In this document: positions 33,847-43,753 of the stretch, in pieces
Numbering within the stretch: position 1 is the first letter of the stretch
Layout of the letters: every line of letters starts with the position of its first letter
Assembly (NCBI GenBank): GCA_946411505.1
Contig: CAMKEG010000001.1
Coordinates: 186,001 to 250,000 of the forward strand
DNA from: an uncultured Treponema sp.
GTDB lineage: Bacteria > Spirochaetota > Spirochaetia > Treponematales > Treponemataceae
DNA: 64,000 nt
Reading direction: 5' to 3'
Made by a program: the position numbers and the translations under genes
The notes under the pieces: generated by a model
Told to the model about the DNA's origin: nothing
The model's database searches: none
Seen by the model: the letters and a program-made list of their open reading frames with translations, nothing else

Positions 33847-33919
33847 GCTGCCTTAGCTCAGCTGGTAGAGCACGTGATTTGTAATCTCGGGGTCGTGGGT
33901 CCAAATCCTACAGGCAGCT
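33847..33919 (+). tRNA. tRNA-Thr (anticodon TGT)
   Basis: Acceptor GCTGCCT/AGGCAGC, D arm GCTC...GAGC, anticodon loop TTTGTAA (TGT), T stem GTGGG/CCTAC. The anticodon stem CGTGA/TCTCG has one T-T mismatch and the T loop reads TCCAAAT instead of the usual TTCRANT. No CCA is encoded. Confidence 0.93.
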
Positions 33920-33925
33920 TTTTTA

Positions 33926-34007
33926 GGGGAGTTTCCCGAGTGGTCAAAGGGGACAGACTGTAAATCTGCTGGCTAAGCCTTCGTAGGTTCGAATCCTTCA
34001 CTCCCCA
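33926..34007 (+). tRNA. tRNA-Tyr (anticodon GTA)
   Basis: Acceptor GGGGAGT/ACTCCCC, long variable arm (class II) and anticodon loop CTGTAAA with GTA. T loop TTCGAAT is normal. It lies 6 nt after tRNA-Thr and shares its promoter. CCA is not encoded. Confidence 0.95.
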
Positions 34008-34025
34008 TAAAAAAAATATTGCGCT

Positions 34026-34490
34026 TTGTCTGACAATAACTGCTTTTATAAAAACGGTCTTCGCTTTGAATGCCAAAGGTGCTCCGATTGTTGCAGAATT
34101 TCCCCCGGCGTCGTTTATCTTTCCAAAAATGATTTGACAAGACTCGCTCAATGGTTTAAAATCAAGGAAGAGGATTTCATAAAAAAATATTGCCGTTGGG
34201 TTCAATATTACGGAAATCAAGAAGCTTTGGCTCTGCTGGAAAAAACTAACTACGATTGCGTCCTTTGGGAAGGCGGCGGCTGCAAAGCCTACGGCGCCAG
34301 GCCTGTCCAATGCTCAACCTATCCCTTTTGGTCTTGGGTTTTAAAAAGCAAGGACGCTTGGCTGGACGAGGCTAAAAGCTGCAAGGGCGTCAACAAGGGC
34401 CCTGTCCGTCCGTATGAAGACATCGAAGGGCAAAAGTTTTTGTACGAACACAACCTCCCCATTACCAGGGATTTGGAGATAGAGTTTTGA
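34026..34490 (+). CDS. YkgJ-family cysteine-cluster protein
   Basis: 154 aa, TTG start. The Cys pattern CQRCSDCCRISPGVV near residue 17, YDCVLWEGGGCKAYGARPVQCSTYPFW near 85 and a later SCKGV is that of the YkgJ/Fe-S or Zn cluster family (CxxCxxCC...C...RPxxCxxYP). Its biochemical role is unknown; metal binding is inferred from the Cys. It follows tRNA-Tyr by 18 nt with no clear terminator between, so it may share that transcript. Its stop overlaps the next start (TTGA). Confidence 0.78.
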   Translation: MSDNNCFYKNGLRFECQRCSDCCRISPGVVYLSKNDLTRLAQWFKIKEEDFIKKYCRWVQYYGNQEALALLEKTNYDCVLWEGGGCKAYGARPVQCSTYPFWSWVLKSKDAWLDEAKSCKGVNKGPVRPYEDIEGQKFLYEHNLPITRDLEIEF

Positions 34491-35425
34491 GAGTTATTTT
34501 TTGGGGAACGCGCGGCTCCTTGCCGGCCCCTCTTTCCGCGACGGAAGTTCAAGCTAAGATAAACGCCGCTGTCATGCGCATAAAAAGCTCCGACTTGAAG
34601 GACGCGGACACAAGACAAAAATTTTTGGCGACTCTCCCGCAAAGCATTTACGGCACTACCGGCGGAAACACTCCTTGCGTCCAAATAATCTCAAAAAGCG
34701 GCGAGGAGCTTATTCTTGACGCCGGAACCGGAATCCGCGCTCTGGCGGAAAAATCCGCGCCTCCGGAAAACAAAAAATACACGCTCTTGCTTTCCCACAT
34801 GCATTGGGACCACATCCAGGGCTTTCCGTTTTTTTCGCCGATTTTCAACCCGCAATACACTTTTGACGTTTACTCTCCGTTCAAGAACATGGCCGAGTCA
34901 TTGGCCCGCCAAATGAGGCCGCCGTTCTTTCCCGTAGAATTCAGCGCGATTAAGCAAAGGATGAATTTTTTTCTCATAAGCCCCGGAACGGAATTTGAGG
35001 CGGCCGGCGTAAAAATCAATTGCTGCAAAATGTGCCATCCAGGCGCTTCGTATTCATATTCCATCCAGGAAAACGGAAAGAAATTTGTTTACGGCACGGA
35101 CATCGAGCTTTACATAGAAAACGCCTTCAAGGACGCCGTCGCCAAAGAGGTTTTCAAGGACGCCGACGTCGCGGTTTTGGACTCCCAATACACGCTGGGG
35201 GAGGCCGTGGAAAAAATCAATTGGGGACATTCCCCCTTTGCCTATGCGGTTGACTTTGCAGCCCAAATGGGAATAAAATCCTTGTACCTTTTCCATCATG
35301 ACCCTTCGCATTCCGACAAAAAGCTTGAGTCGATTTTAAATTCGGCCAGATGGTATTCTAAGTACATAGCCTCCACGTCCGTAAATGTGGACTTGGCTGT
35401 CGAGGGAACGGAGATAGAGCTGTGA
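34487..35425 (+). CDS. Metallo-beta-lactamase-fold hydrolase
   Basis: 312 aa, TTG start in the overlap TTGA. N-terminal IFWGTRGSLPAP, TTGGNTPCVQI, ELILDAGTGIRAL, and metal motif LLSHMHWDHIQGFP (HxHxDH) near residue 105, with later VYGTDIE and LFHHDPSHSD. This resembles the RNase Z-like branch of cyclic-phosphodiesterase or PQQ-type hydrolases. Substrate unknown. Co-translated with the cysteine-cluster gene and followed by a small gene in a GTGA overlap. Confidence 0.82.
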   Translation: MRVIFWGTRGSLPAPLSATEVQAKINAAVMRIKSSDLKDADTRQKFLATLPQSIYGTTGGNTPCVQIISKSGEELILDAGTGIRALAEKSAPPENKKYTLLLSHMHWDHIQGFPFFSPIFNPQYTFDVYSPFKNMAESLARQMRPPFFPVEFSAIKQRMNFFLISPGTEFEAAGVKINCCKMCHPGASYSYSIQENGKKFVYGTDIELYIENAFKDAVAKEVFKDADVAVLDSQYTLGEAVEKINWGHSPFAYAVDFAAQMGIKSLYLFHHDPSHSDKKLESILNSARWYSKYIASTSVNVDLAVEGTEIEL

Positions 35426-35613
35426 TTCAAGATGACTTTGTCTTGACATATAATTTTTCTTGCAGGGAGATAAAGGCCTTCGCGGACTTTTTTCGCGAGC
35501 GCCAAAACATGATTCCCCGCGAGCTTTTCGCCTTTGCAAAAAGCGCGCAAGAAAAGGCCTACGAATGCATGACGATAGATGAGGTTGAAAAAAGCGTAAA
35601 AAATGAAAAGTAA
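35422..35613 (+). CDS. Small protein between the metallo-hydrolase and mltG
   Basis: 63 aa, GTG start overlapping the upstream stop; its own stop overlaps the mltG start. The sequence (FSCREIKAFADFFRERQ, IPRELFAFAKSAQEKAYECM) is helical with no known motif. The tight overlaps on both sides suggest it is a real, co-translated gene. Function unknown. Confidence 0.6.
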   Translation: MIQDDFVLTYNFSCREIKAFADFFRERQNMIPRELFAFAKSAQEKAYECMTIDEVEKSVKNEK

Positions 35614-36640
35614 AAACACTGCAAAAGCTATTTTTGGCATCGCGATTGTTTTAGCCGCCGCCGTTTTGGGCGGATTTTTTTGCGTCAAAAGCTCGTTGAG
35701 CGCCCTAGACGCGCCCGCTTTTGAAAAAACTTTCCGCCTAAAAATAGAGAAGGGCGCGTCGGCAAAAAAAATCGCCGAGCTGCTTGCCCAAGAAAAAATA
35801 ATAAAAAACGACAAAATATTTTACCTTCTCGCGCGCTTTCCAAAAATCGCGGCCGCGCTGACAAGCGAAAGCCCTGAAATTTTTTGCGTGAAAAGCGGCG
35901 TTTGCGACCTTAAAAGCTCGATGGACGCGGCGGCCCTGTACAAGGAGCTTTCCGCCGGCCGCGAGGAGCTGACAAAAGTTTCGATTCCCGAAGGGCTGAC
36001 GATTTCAAAAATAGCGGTTCGCCTTGACAAGGCGGGAATTTGCCGCGCCCAGGACTTTGTGAAGGCCGCCGCCGGCATGGAAGGCTTTTTGTTTCCCGAC
36101 ACTTATTCCCTGGCGCCGGACAGTCCCGCGGAAAAAGTCGTAAAAATCATGGCGGACAATTTTTACGAAAAAATAAAGGATTTTGCGCCGCTTTTTAAAA
36201 TCGCCTCGGACAAAAAGGAATTGCAAAAGACCGTGACGCTGGCGTCGATAATCGAGCGCGAATACCGTTCGCCGGACGAGGCTCCGTTAATCGCAAGCGT
36301 CTTCACAAACCGCATAAAAAAAGGAATTGGCCTTTATTCCTGCGCCACGGTCGAGTACGTTGTCACGGAACTTTTGGGCCGGCCGCATCCTGACATCATA
36401 ACTTACGACGACTTGAAGATACAAAGCCCTTACAACACATACATAAACGCGGGCCTTCCGCCGGCTCCGATATGCAATCCCGGCCTTGTGGCGCTAAAGG
36501 CCGCCGCGGAGCCCGCGCAAACGGACTTCTATTACTTTCAGCTTATGGACGAAGCGGCCGGCCGCCATGTCTTTACAAAGACCCTTTCCGAGCATGTCCA
36601 ACAGGGCGCGATATTCAAGACAAAGAAGGCGTCCCGCTGA
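35603..36640 (+). CDS. mltG: Endolytic murein transglycosylase MltG
   Basis: 345 aa. One N-terminal membrane anchor (AIFGIAIVLAAAVLGGFFCV), a LysM-like/YceG part (FRLKIEKGASAKKIAELLAQE, GLTISKIAVRLDKAG), and the catalytic domain: EGFLFPDTYSLAP, LASIIEREYRSPDEAPLIASVF with the active Glu, then NTYINAGLPPAPICNPG. MltG cuts nascent peptidoglycan in the periplasm and sets glycan length. It lies directly before dnaG, with its TGA overlapping the dnaG ATG. Confidence 0.92.
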   Translation: MKSKNTAKAIFGIAIVLAAAVLGGFFCVKSSLSALDAPAFEKTFRLKIEKGASAKKIAELLAQEKIIKNDKIFYLLARFPKIAAALTSESPEIFCVKSGVCDLKSSMDAAALYKELSAGREELTKVSIPEGLTISKIAVRLDKAGICRAQDFVKAAAGMEGFLFPDTYSLAPDSPAEKVVKIMADNFYEKIKDFAPLFKIASDKKELQKTVTLASIIEREYRSPDEAPLIASVFTNRIKKGIGLYSCATVEYVVTELLGRPHPDIITYDDLKIQSPYNTYINAGLPPAPICNPGLVALKAAAEPAQTDFYYFQLMDEAAGRHVFTKTLSEHVQQGAIFKTKKASR

Positions 36641-38454
36641 TGTCAGGCCGAATTTCCCAAGACACGATTGAAAGGATAAGGCAAAGCGCCGACATAGTTT
36701 CAATCATAAGCAACTACACAAACCTCACTCAAAAGGGAGCCCAGTACTGGGGCTGCTGCCCCTTCCACAACGAAAAGACGCCGTCCTTCACGGTCGACCC
36801 GATAAAAAAATTTTACCATTGCTTTGGCTGCGGAGTCGGCGGAGACGCGGTCAAGTTCCTGATGGAAATGGAAAAGCTTTCCTATCCGGAAGCCCTGCAG
36901 GAATTGGCGAAAAGACACAACATCGAAATAACCTACGAGGGCGGCTCCTTCGTTCCCCAAAAAAAGGACGACGACCTTGACACAATCAGGGAAGTTTACA
37001 ACCGCATCACAAGCACCTTCCATTATTTTTTGACCCAAACGCCGCAAGGAAAAAGCGCCTTGGAATACATAAAGGGCCGAGGCTTGACCGACGAAACGCT
37101 CGCAAAATTCAAGCTGGGCTACGCGCCGGCCGACCGTTTTTGGCTCAAAAAATTTCTTAAGGAAAAAAATTATTCCGACGCCTTTTTGGAAAAGACCGGC
37201 CTTTTCAGCAAAAAATATCCCGACCTTTGCATTTTCGCGGGCCGCCTTATATTTCCGATTTTTGACAGGAAGGGGGAGGCCGTCGCTTTTGGCGGCCGCA
37301 TCTTGGGAGACGGCGAGCCGAAGTACCTGAACTCGCCGGAGCTGGCGCACTACCACAAGCGGGAAACCTTGTACGCCTTCAACTTTGCCAAGAACGCGAT
37401 TCACCAGCAAAAGACGGCGATTTTGTGCGAGGGCTACATGGACGTAATCGCCTACCACCAATGCGGCGTCAACATCGCCGTGGCTCCGCTTGGCACAAGC
37501 CTTACCGAGCAGCAGCTGAAAATCCTGCAGGGCTTTTGCGACACAATCCTCTTGTCCTTCGACTCGGACGGAGCGGGGCAAAAGGCCACCAAGCGCGCGA
37601 TTTTGATGTGCCGGCAGTTCAATCTTACGACAAAAATAATCCGCCTTGAAGGCGGCAAGGATCCGGCGGAAATTATGATAAAATTTGGCGCGGAGACCTT
37701 GACGAAACAAGTTCAAAATGCTATACTAGACAGTGATTTTCTGTTGTCTAAAATAAAGGCGCAATATCCGTCGGAGTCTCCGGAAGACAAAACAAAAGCC
37801 GCCTTGGCTTTCTTTCCGTACGTTGATTCGCTCCAGTCGGACATACAGAAAGAGTCAAGCCTTGACCAATTGGCCAGGGCGTTTAATCTTAAGCCGGAGG
37901 CCGTCCGAAAAGACTTTAACAATCGCAGCCAAGCGCGCTCGCGTCTGGAATCAAGGTCAAAAGAGCCGGAAGGCGCAAAAAAACAGGCGGTTAAGCTAAA
38001 CGCCGAAGTTCGCGCCGTTTTGGCAGTCCTTTCCAATCCAGAAGAATATGTAAAAATGCGCGCGGAATTGACGAGCGATGACTTTGAAGACCCCTTGGCA
38101 AAAGATTTATTCATAAAAATGGAGGAGCGTTACAAGCAGGGCAATTTGTCCTTCATGTCTGTCATAGAGCAGTGCGGGGAAGACGTCCAGCGGTTGGTTA
38201 CCGCGGTTACCGCAAGCGGAGAGTTTTCAAAAAAAGAAAGCCAAAGCGAGGCGGATTGGACGGAAATTATTGACCGCGTGGTTTTGGACAGCATAAGGCT
38301 TATCAAAAGGAACGCATTGGAGCGTCAACGGAAAAAGTTGAACGAACGCTTACGGGACTTTACGCCGACCACTTCCGATGATAAAAATTACCTGGACACG
38401 CTAGTCTCCGAAATTTCGCAGTTGGACATAAAAATTCAACGGCAAAAAATGTAA
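36640..38454 (+). CDS. dnaG: DNA primase DnaG
   Basis: 604 aa. Zinc domain CCPFHNEKTPSFTVD and FHCFGC-like FYHCFGCGVGGD at residues about 38-70, RNA-polymerase/TOPRIM core (TAILCEGYMDVIAYHQ, LLSFDSDGAGQKA), and a helicase-binding C-domain. It makes RNA primers at the fork and works with DnaB. Start taken as ATG 36640 overlapping the mltG stop (TGATG). It precedes rpoD, the classical macromolecular-synthesis pairing. Confidence 0.96.
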   Translation: MSGRISQDTIERIRQSADIVSIISNYTNLTQKGAQYWGCCPFHNEKTPSFTVDPIKKFYHCFGCGVGGDAVKFLMEMEKLSYPEALQELAKRHNIEITYEGGSFVPQKKDDDLDTIREVYNRITSTFHYFLTQTPQGKSALEYIKGRGLTDETLAKFKLGYAPADRFWLKKFLKEKNYSDAFLEKTGLFSKKYPDLCIFAGRLIFPIFDRKGEAVAFGGRILGDGEPKYLNSPELAHYHKRETLYAFNFAKNAIHQQKTAILCEGYMDVIAYHQCGVNIAVAPLGTSLTEQQLKILQGFCDTILLSFDSDGAGQKATKRAILMCRQFNLTTKIIRLEGGKDPAEIMIKFGAETLTKQVQNAILDSDFLLSKIKAQYPSESPEDKTKAALAFFPYVDSLQSDIQKESSLDQLARAFNLKPEAVRKDFNNRSQARSRLESRSKEPEGAKKQAVKLNAEVRAVLAVLSNPEEYVKMRAELTSDDFEDPLAKDLFIKMEERYKQGNLSFMSVIEQCGEDVQRLVTAVTASGEFSKKESQSEADWTEIIDRVVLDSIRLIKRNALERQRKKLNERLRDFTPTTSDDKNYLDTLVSEISQLDIKIQRQKM

Positions 38455-38463
38455 GGAAAAAAA

Positions 38464-40281
38464 ATGGATAAAGAAGAGCTTGACTCTTTGCTTCAAAAAA
38501 TTACTGAAAAGGGCAAAAAAGAATTTAATTGGGACGAAATCGCCGACATTCTCGGCCAAGAAGTTGTCGGAGACCAAGAAAAAAGCGAAGCCTTGATGAC
38601 GGAGCTTGAAAGGCGCGGAATTCTCATACAGGAAGAGATTCCGCCGGATTTGCCCGACGACGAGGACGAGGACAACCTTGTCGTTGACGACGAGGACGCC
38701 GACATCGCAGAAGACCAAGAGGCCAAAATCGCCGAGCAGGCCGAAAAAGAGGCCGCCATTCCGGCCAAGAAGCGCTTGGTAAGCTCCGACAAGGACGGCG
38801 CCAACACTGACGACCCGATTCGCCTTTACTTGCGCGACATCGGAAAGGAAAACCTTCTTACCGCCGAGGAAGAGGTTGTCCTTTCCAAGCAAATGGAAAG
38901 CGGCGAAAACATCATAAAAGACGTCATAAAAGGCTCCGGCAAGTTGATTCCGGAATTCTTCACGGTGGCGCAAAAGGCTTTTACAAGAATTGACCTTCAT
39001 GAGCCCGGCCGCCCCCGCAAGGAAATCAACGAGGAGATGGCGGAAAAGCGCAGGCTCAAGTCGGCCTATTCCGACTGCCTTAAGCCGATTCTTTCGGAAA
39101 TCAAGCAGTACATGCTTTTGAAACGCCAGCTTTTTGAGCTTGACTCAAACGTCAAGATTTTGGAAAACAAGGACATCCTTAAGCTTCAGAAAAAAATCAT
39201 CCCTTACTTGCAAAAGGCCGACATCCAGACCGAGGAGTTGGAAAAATTCTCGGCGGAATTCATCGACGCCAAGCAAAAAATTGAGGAATACCAGCACAAG
39301 CAGGAAAAGCGCATGAAGCAGCTGCGGGTCAAGGATTCCGCGGACTTGCGCCGCCTTGGCCGCCGAATCGCCATTAGAAGCGAATGCTCAAAGCTTGAAA
39401 AAGAGCTTGGCATGAACGCCGACGACATCCGCGACGTTTATTCGCAAATCCAAAAGATTGAGCGCCGCTTGGTCCGCCTTGAGTTTGAGTTTGAGAACAG
39501 CATTGAGGACATCCTCAACATGGAAAAGGAAATCCAGCGCGGACGCAAGATGATGGAGGCGGCCAAAAACCACTTGATAAACGCCAACTTGCGCTTGGTC
39601 GTGGCCATCGCAAAAAAATACACCAACCGCGGCTTGCAGTTCTTTGACCTTGTTCAGGAAGGAAACATCGGCCTTATCAAAGCCGTGGAAAAGTTTGAGT
39701 ACCGCAAGGGCTACAAGTTTTCGACATACGCCACTTGGTGGATTCGCCAGGCCATCACGCGCAGCATTTCCGACCAGGCGCGCACGATTCGCGTTCCTGT
39801 CCATATGATTGAGCAAATCAACAAGGTTGTCCGCGAAAGCCGCAACTTGATGCAAAAGCTTGGCCGCGAGCCCAACGACGACGAAATCGCCCAGCAGCTT
39901 GGCTGGCCGGTGGCCCGCGTCAAGACCGTCAAGAACGTCGCGCGCGAGCCGATTTCCCTTGAGACTCCGATTGGCGAGGAAGAGGATTCTTTGCTCGGCG
40001 ACTTCATCGAGGACAAGGAAGTTGAGAATCCCGCCAACCAGACCGCCTACACGCTCTTGCAGGAGCAGTTGAGAAGCGTTCTTTCCACTTTGCCTCCAAG
40101 GGAGCAGGAAGTTTTGAAGATGCGCTTTGGCTTGGAGGACGGCTATTCGCTCACTTTGGAGGAAGTCGGACTTTACTTCAACGTCACCAGGGAACGCATC
40201 CGCCAGATTGAGGCCAAGGCCTTGAGACGGCTCCGCCACCCAAGAAGGGCGACAGGCTTGAGGGATTACATCGAGATATAA
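38464..40281 (+). CDS. rpoD: Primary sigma factor RpoD (sigma-70)
   Basis: 605 aa. Region 1.1 with acidic stretch ([16 protein letters not shown]), region 1.2 [17 protein letters not shown], a long nonconserved insert, region 2 ([47 protein letters not shown]), and region 4 HTH ([20 protein letters not shown]). It directs RNA polymerase to the TTGnnn/TAnnnT promoters seen across this window. It begins 10 nt after dnaG, probably on the same transcript. Confidence 0.97.
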   Translation: MDKEELDSLLQKITEKGKKEFNWDEIADILGQEVVGDQEKSEALMTELERRGILIQEEIPPDLPDDEDEDNLVVDDEDADIAEDQEAKIAEQAEKEAAIPAKKRLVSSDKDGANTDDPIRLYLRDIGKENLLTAEEEVVLSKQMESGENIIKDVIKGSGKLIPEFFTVAQKAFTRIDLHEPGRPRKEINEEMAEKRRLKSAYSDCLKPILSEIKQYMLLKRQLFELDSNVKILENKDILKLQKKIIPYLQKADIQTEELEKFSAEFIDAKQKIEEYQHKQEKRMKQLRVKDSADLRRLGRRIAIRSECSKLEKELGMNADDIRDVYSQIQKIERRLVRLEFEFENSIEDILNMEKEIQRGRKMMEAAKNHLINANLRLVVAIAKKYTNRGLQFFDLVQEGNIGLIKAVEKFEYRKGYKFSTYATWWIRQAITRSISDQARTIRVPVHMIEQINKVVRESRNLMQKLGREPNDDEIAQQLGWPVARVKTVKNVAREPISLETPIGEEEDSLLGDFIEDKEVENPANQTAYTLLQEQLRSVLSTLPPREQEVLKMRFGLEDGYSLTLEEVGLYFNVTRERIRQIEAKALRRLRHPRRATGLRDYIEI

Positions 40282-40285
40282 TCTT

Positions 40286-40318
40286 TTGCAAGGGCCGGGA
40301 GCCCTTGCAATTACTTTT
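40286..40318 (+). terminator. Terminator after rpoD
   Basis: TTGCAAGGGC, loop CGGGA, GCCCTTGCAA, then TTACTTTT. The stem is perfect but the T tract is interrupted. Confidence 0.65.
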
Positions 40319-40362
40319 ATTTTATTGTATATTTTTTAGAATTAAGGCAAGGGGAATGTCAA

Positions 40363-41277
40363 ATGGAAAAAACACTTGATATGTCGAAAGTTTTTGACAA
40401 TTTGGAAAAGCTTCAGGGAATTTTGTCTGAAAAGTATCAGGTTCAAAGAAAAATCGAAGAAGTGCCCAAACAGTTGAGCTCGCAGGAAGAGCTTCTTTCA
40501 CGTTTGAAAAAGGAATACATCGAAAAGAATTCCAAATACGAGGAATTGAAGGAAAAGGTCGACGCCATAAAGGAAGAGTTGGAGGAAGCCGTAAAATCTC
40601 GCGAAGCGGGAGAGAAGGGCATGGACAACATTTCCACCCACCGCGAGTACGAGGCGCTTGAAAAGCAGATTTCGGAAGCCAGCGCCAAAGAGGCGGACTT
40701 GCGAAAAGAGCTTCAGAAAGAGGAAAAATATTTCGCCGAATTGGACGAAAACATCAAGGCCGACGAAAGCTGGATAAAGAGCCAGGAAAAAGACTTGAAC
40801 GAAGCCCGCGCCTCTTTGGACAAGGAAACCAGCAGCCTTAAAAAACAGTTGGCCTCATTGGAAAAGAAAGAGGACGCCATCGCGCCCAACGTCGATCCTG
40901 AAATCAAGTACAAGTTTGAACGCATAATTCAGCGCAACAACGAAGGCATCGTTTACGTCAAGAACGGCGTGTGCGGCGGCTGCCACATGATTTTGCCCGC
41001 GCAGTTCGCCAACGAAGTCCGCGAAGAGCAGGAAATTTTGTTCTGCCCCTACTGCAGCCGCATCTTGCGCTGGCAGGAGACAAAGGACGGCGAGGAAGAG
41101 ACATTCTTCACGATGGATGACGCCGGAAGCTTGGCCGACCTGGACGACGACGACACGTTTGGCGAGGACGACGACGAAGATGTCGTTGACGAAAATGACG
41201 AGCGCAAGGACGACTTCATCGACGACGAAGACGATGAGGAAGAAGTTGAGGAATCTGACGAAGATTCTGAAGATTAA
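40363..41277 (+). CDS. Coiled-coil zinc-ribbon protein (CT398-like)
   Basis: 304 aa. Residues about 10-185 form a long coiled coil (KLQGILSEKYQVQRKIEEV to LNEARASLDKETSSL). A C4 zinc ribbon follows: GVCGGCHMILP and FCPYCSRILRW near residues 205-240. Then a very acidic tail (DDDDTFGEDDDEDVVDEND...). The fold matches the C4-type zinc-ribbon family that includes Chlamydia CT398, linked there to sigma-54 and secretion; its job here is unknown. RBS AGGGGA. It lies directly before rnpB. Confidence 0.75.
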   Translation: MEKTLDMSKVFDNLEKLQGILSEKYQVQRKIEEVPKQLSSQEELLSRLKKEYIEKNSKYEELKEKVDAIKEELEEAVKSREAGEKGMDNISTHREYEALEKQISEASAKEADLRKELQKEEKYFAELDENIKADESWIKSQEKDLNEARASLDKETSSLKKQLASLEKKEDAIAPNVDPEIKYKFERIIQRNNEGIVYVKNGVCGGCHMILPAQFANEVREEQEILFCPYCSRILRWQETKDGEEETFFTMDDAGSLADLDDDDTFGEDDDEDVVDENDERKDDFIDDEDDEEEVEESDEDSED

Positions 41278-41286
41278 GTGATTAAT

Positions 41287-41722
41287 GCAGAAGAAATATA
41301 ACCGCGCTTTCATTCGATGATGATATCGATTGAATGTGAGGCAAAGTCCGGGCTCCGCCGGAAAAAATGCCGGGCAATAACCGGGAGAAATGCGGAAGTT
41401 GCAAATTTTCGCTTTGCGAAAACTAACATAACCCGCAGTTCTACAGACAGCGCAGCAGAAAACAAACCGCAATTTTTGCGCGAGCAAGAATTGTAAGGGT
41501 GAAAAGGCGGTGTAAGAGACCACCGGACGCTTGGCAACAAGCGCCGCATTGCAAGCCTCATTTGGAGCAAGGTCAAAAAGCGGTTGTTTTTCCGGAACAT
41601 AAACCGCGGGTAGACCGCTAAAATTTTTGGGCGACTAAAAATTCGGATAGATGGTTATGGCCTCTTCCGCTTTGCGGAAACAGGTTGCCAGAACCCGGCT
41701 TACAATTTCTTCTGCTTTTTTT
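41287..41722 (+). ncRNA. rnpB: RNase P RNA, bacterial type A
   Basis: Hallmarks in order: GAGGCAAAGTCCGGGCT near 41338, AAGGGTGAAAAGGCGGTG near 41494, GGAGCAAGGTCAAA, and the 3' AGAACCCGGCTTACA at 41690-41704. P1 is formed by GCAGAAGAAAT (41287-41297) and ATTTCTTCTGC (41705-41715). Seven Ts follow as terminator. It processes tRNA 5' ends. The gene fills the space between the zinc-ribbon and TPR genes. Confidence 0.95.
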
Positions 41723-41738
41723 AGGGGAACAAAAGCGG

Positions 41739-42698
41739 GTGAAAATATCGTCAAAGGCCGACAGGCTGGTTATCAAAGCAAAAAGCCGATTGATTCCCAT
41801 TTTGATTATCGCTTTGGCCTTTTTGGCTTTTCTTTTCGGCGGCGCTTTCTTTGTAAAAAAAATCGTTTCAAACAAAATTCATAATTCCCCGTCAATAACG
41901 ATGCTTGCCGACAAGTGGAAGGAATACGACTACCAAGCTGTCTACGACATCAGCTCAATCTTGCTGGAAAAGAAAAGCTTCAACAACACAATTTTGGTCT
42001 ACCGGGGCTACGCGGCCTTTTACCTGGCCGTCTCGGCCACCGAATCCCAGCAGGCCCAGTTTTACATTGAAGAGTCGATTCACTGCCTGAGGCTGGCCCT
42101 TGCGGGCGCCAAGAAAAAAACCTTGGGACAAATTCAATACATGCTGGGCAAGGCTTACTTTTACAAAGACTCAATTTCGTCCTACCATTACTTTGCGGAT
42201 TTGGCGGTCGAGTATTTGACGAAGGCCCAGCAAAGCGGCTACAAGGCGGACGACATTCCCGAATACTTGGGCCTTAGCTACGCCCAGCTGAACATGACGA
42301 TGGAAAGCATAGCCGCCTTTAGCGAGGCGCTCTTGTACAGGGAAAGCGACGCGCTGCTTTTGTCAATCGCCGAGCAGTATTCAAAGGCTGAGCAAAATTC
42401 CGCGGCCAAGCAGTATTTGTTCCAAATAATACAAAGGTCCAACGACGACTCGCTGGTCATAAAAAGCCGAATCCTTTTGGGCAACATCCTCATAAAGGAG
42501 GGCGATTATGCCGGAGCCCAAAAAGAGTTTGAGGCCATTCTGGCCAAGAACGAAAATTCCGCCGACGCGCGCTACGGCATGGGCTTGATTTACGAGAACC
42601 AGGGCGACTTGGTGAAGGCTAGGGCGGAATGGAGAAAAACGCTGAGAATTCAAGTGAACCATTCTGGGGCGCTAGAAAAAATTCAACAATATAAGTAA
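41739..42698 (+). CDS. Membrane-anchored TPR protein upstream of mreB
   Basis: 319 aa from GTG 41739, chosen because AGGGGA (41723-41728) precedes it and any earlier start would lie inside rnpB. One membrane helix (LIPILIIALAFLAFLFGGAFF) precedes tetratricopeptide-like repeats (IEESIHCLRLALAGAKKKTLG, DYAGAQKEFEAILAKNENSADARYGMGLIYENQGDLVKA). Such proteins often scaffold envelope complexes. The place directly before mreBCD suggests a link to elongation, but this is inferred from context only. Confidence 0.75.
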   Translation: MKISSKADRLVIKAKSRLIPILIIALAFLAFLFGGAFFVKKIVSNKIHNSPSITMLADKWKEYDYQAVYDISSILLEKKSFNNTILVYRGYAAFYLAVSATESQQAQFYIEESIHCLRLALAGAKKKTLGQIQYMLGKAYFYKDSISSYHYFADLAVEYLTKAQQSGYKADDIPEYLGLSYAQLNMTMESIAAFSEALLYRESDALLLSIAEQYSKAEQNSAAKQYLFQIIQRSNDDSLVIKSRILLGNILIKEGDYAGAQKEFEAILAKNENSADARYGMGLIYENQGDLVKARAEWRKTLRIQVNHSGALEKIQQYK

Positions 42699-42717
42699 AA
42701 TAGGAATTGGGGGAAAT

Positions 42718-43749
42718 ATGTTCAACAGTTTTGTAACAGACATAGGAATTGATTTGGGCACTTGCAACACGCTCATTTATGTGCGCGGAAAAGGCATTGT
42801 AATAGACGAACCTTCCGTAGTTGCGGTGGAAAAGGGAACGAACAAAGTTGTCGCTGTGGGCGCCAAGGCCAAGCGAATGCTTTGGAAAACGCCCAACAAC
42901 ATCATCGCCACGCAACCTTTGGCCGACGGAGTCATCGCGGACATCGACAGCTGCGAAAAGATGATTAAGTATTTCATTTCAAAAATAATTCCAAAGCACC
43001 GCTTTTTCACTTCCACAAGAATGAAAATCGGCATTCCGTCCTGCATCACGGAAGTCGAAAAGCGCGCGGTAATCGAAGCCGCCCTCAAGGCCGGCGCCCG
43101 CGAAGTGGAAGTTATTCCTGAAAGCTTGGCCGCGGCCATCGGCGCCAAGATTCCGATTTACGAACCGGCCGGCCACATGGTTTGCGACATTGGCGGAGGA
43201 ACGGCTGAAATCTCCGTAATCTCGTTGGGAGGAATGGTAATCACTTCTTCCATCCGCGTCGGCGGAAATAAATTTGACGAGGCGATTGTAAAGCACATCC
43301 AGCAAAAGTTTGGCCTTACAATCGGCCAGCAAACCGCCGAGCGCCTTAAGGTTGAAATTGGAAACGCGTCGAGCGACCGCAACATAGAAAAGATGGAAAT
43401 AAAGGGCGCCGACGCCAACAACGGCTTGCCCCGCCGCCTGGAGATAGACAGCGTGGAAGTCCGCGAAGCCTTGAAGGAGCCTGTAACCCGCATCATCGAA
43501 GAGATTAAGACGACTCTTGGACATACGCCTCCGGAACTGGCCGCGGACATCATCGAGCGCGGAATCGTCATGACTGGCGGCGGCTCGATGCTAAAAGGCC
43601 TTCCAAAACTCATCTCAAAGGAAACCAACGTTCCCGTAATTTTGGTTGAAAAGCCGCTTCAGTGCGTGGCGCTCGGAGCGGGAGAAGCATTTGAGTTGTT
43701 CAAGGATATGTCAACCGACAGATCGATTTACGACAATTTGAACGTATAA
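42718..43749 (+). CDS. mreB: Rod-shape determining protein MreB
   Basis: 343 aa, standard length. Actin-fold signatures: GIDLGTCNTLIYVRGKG (phosphate 1), GGGTAEISVISLGGMV (phosphate 2), MTGGGSMLKGLPKLI (adenosine) and the hydrophobic N-terminus. MreB filaments position the elongation machinery on the inner membrane. RBS GGGGGAAAT before ATG. First gene of mreBCD-mrdA-rodA. Confidence 0.97.
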   Translation: MFNSFVTDIGIDLGTCNTLIYVRGKGIVIDEPSVVAVEKGTNKVVAVGAKAKRMLWKTPNNIIATQPLADGVIADIDSCEKMIKYFISKIIPKHRFFTSTRMKIGIPSCITEVEKRAVIEAALKAGAREVEVIPESLAAAIGAKIPIYEPAGHMVCDIGGGTAEISVISLGGMVITSSIRVGGNKFDEAIVKHIQQKFGLTIGQQTAERLKVEIGNASSDRNIEKMEIKGADANNGLPRRLEIDSVEVREALKEPVTRIIEEIKTTLGHTPPELAADIIERGIVMTGGGSMLKGLPKLISKETNVPVILVEKPLQCVALGAGEAFELFKDMSTDRSIYDNLNV

Positions 43750-43753
43750 CAAA

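Noticed and set aside
36700..37716. 338-codon open frame antisense to dnaG
   Set aside because: Lies wholly inside a certain gene; the composition of the real gene leaves the reverse frame open. No start signal.
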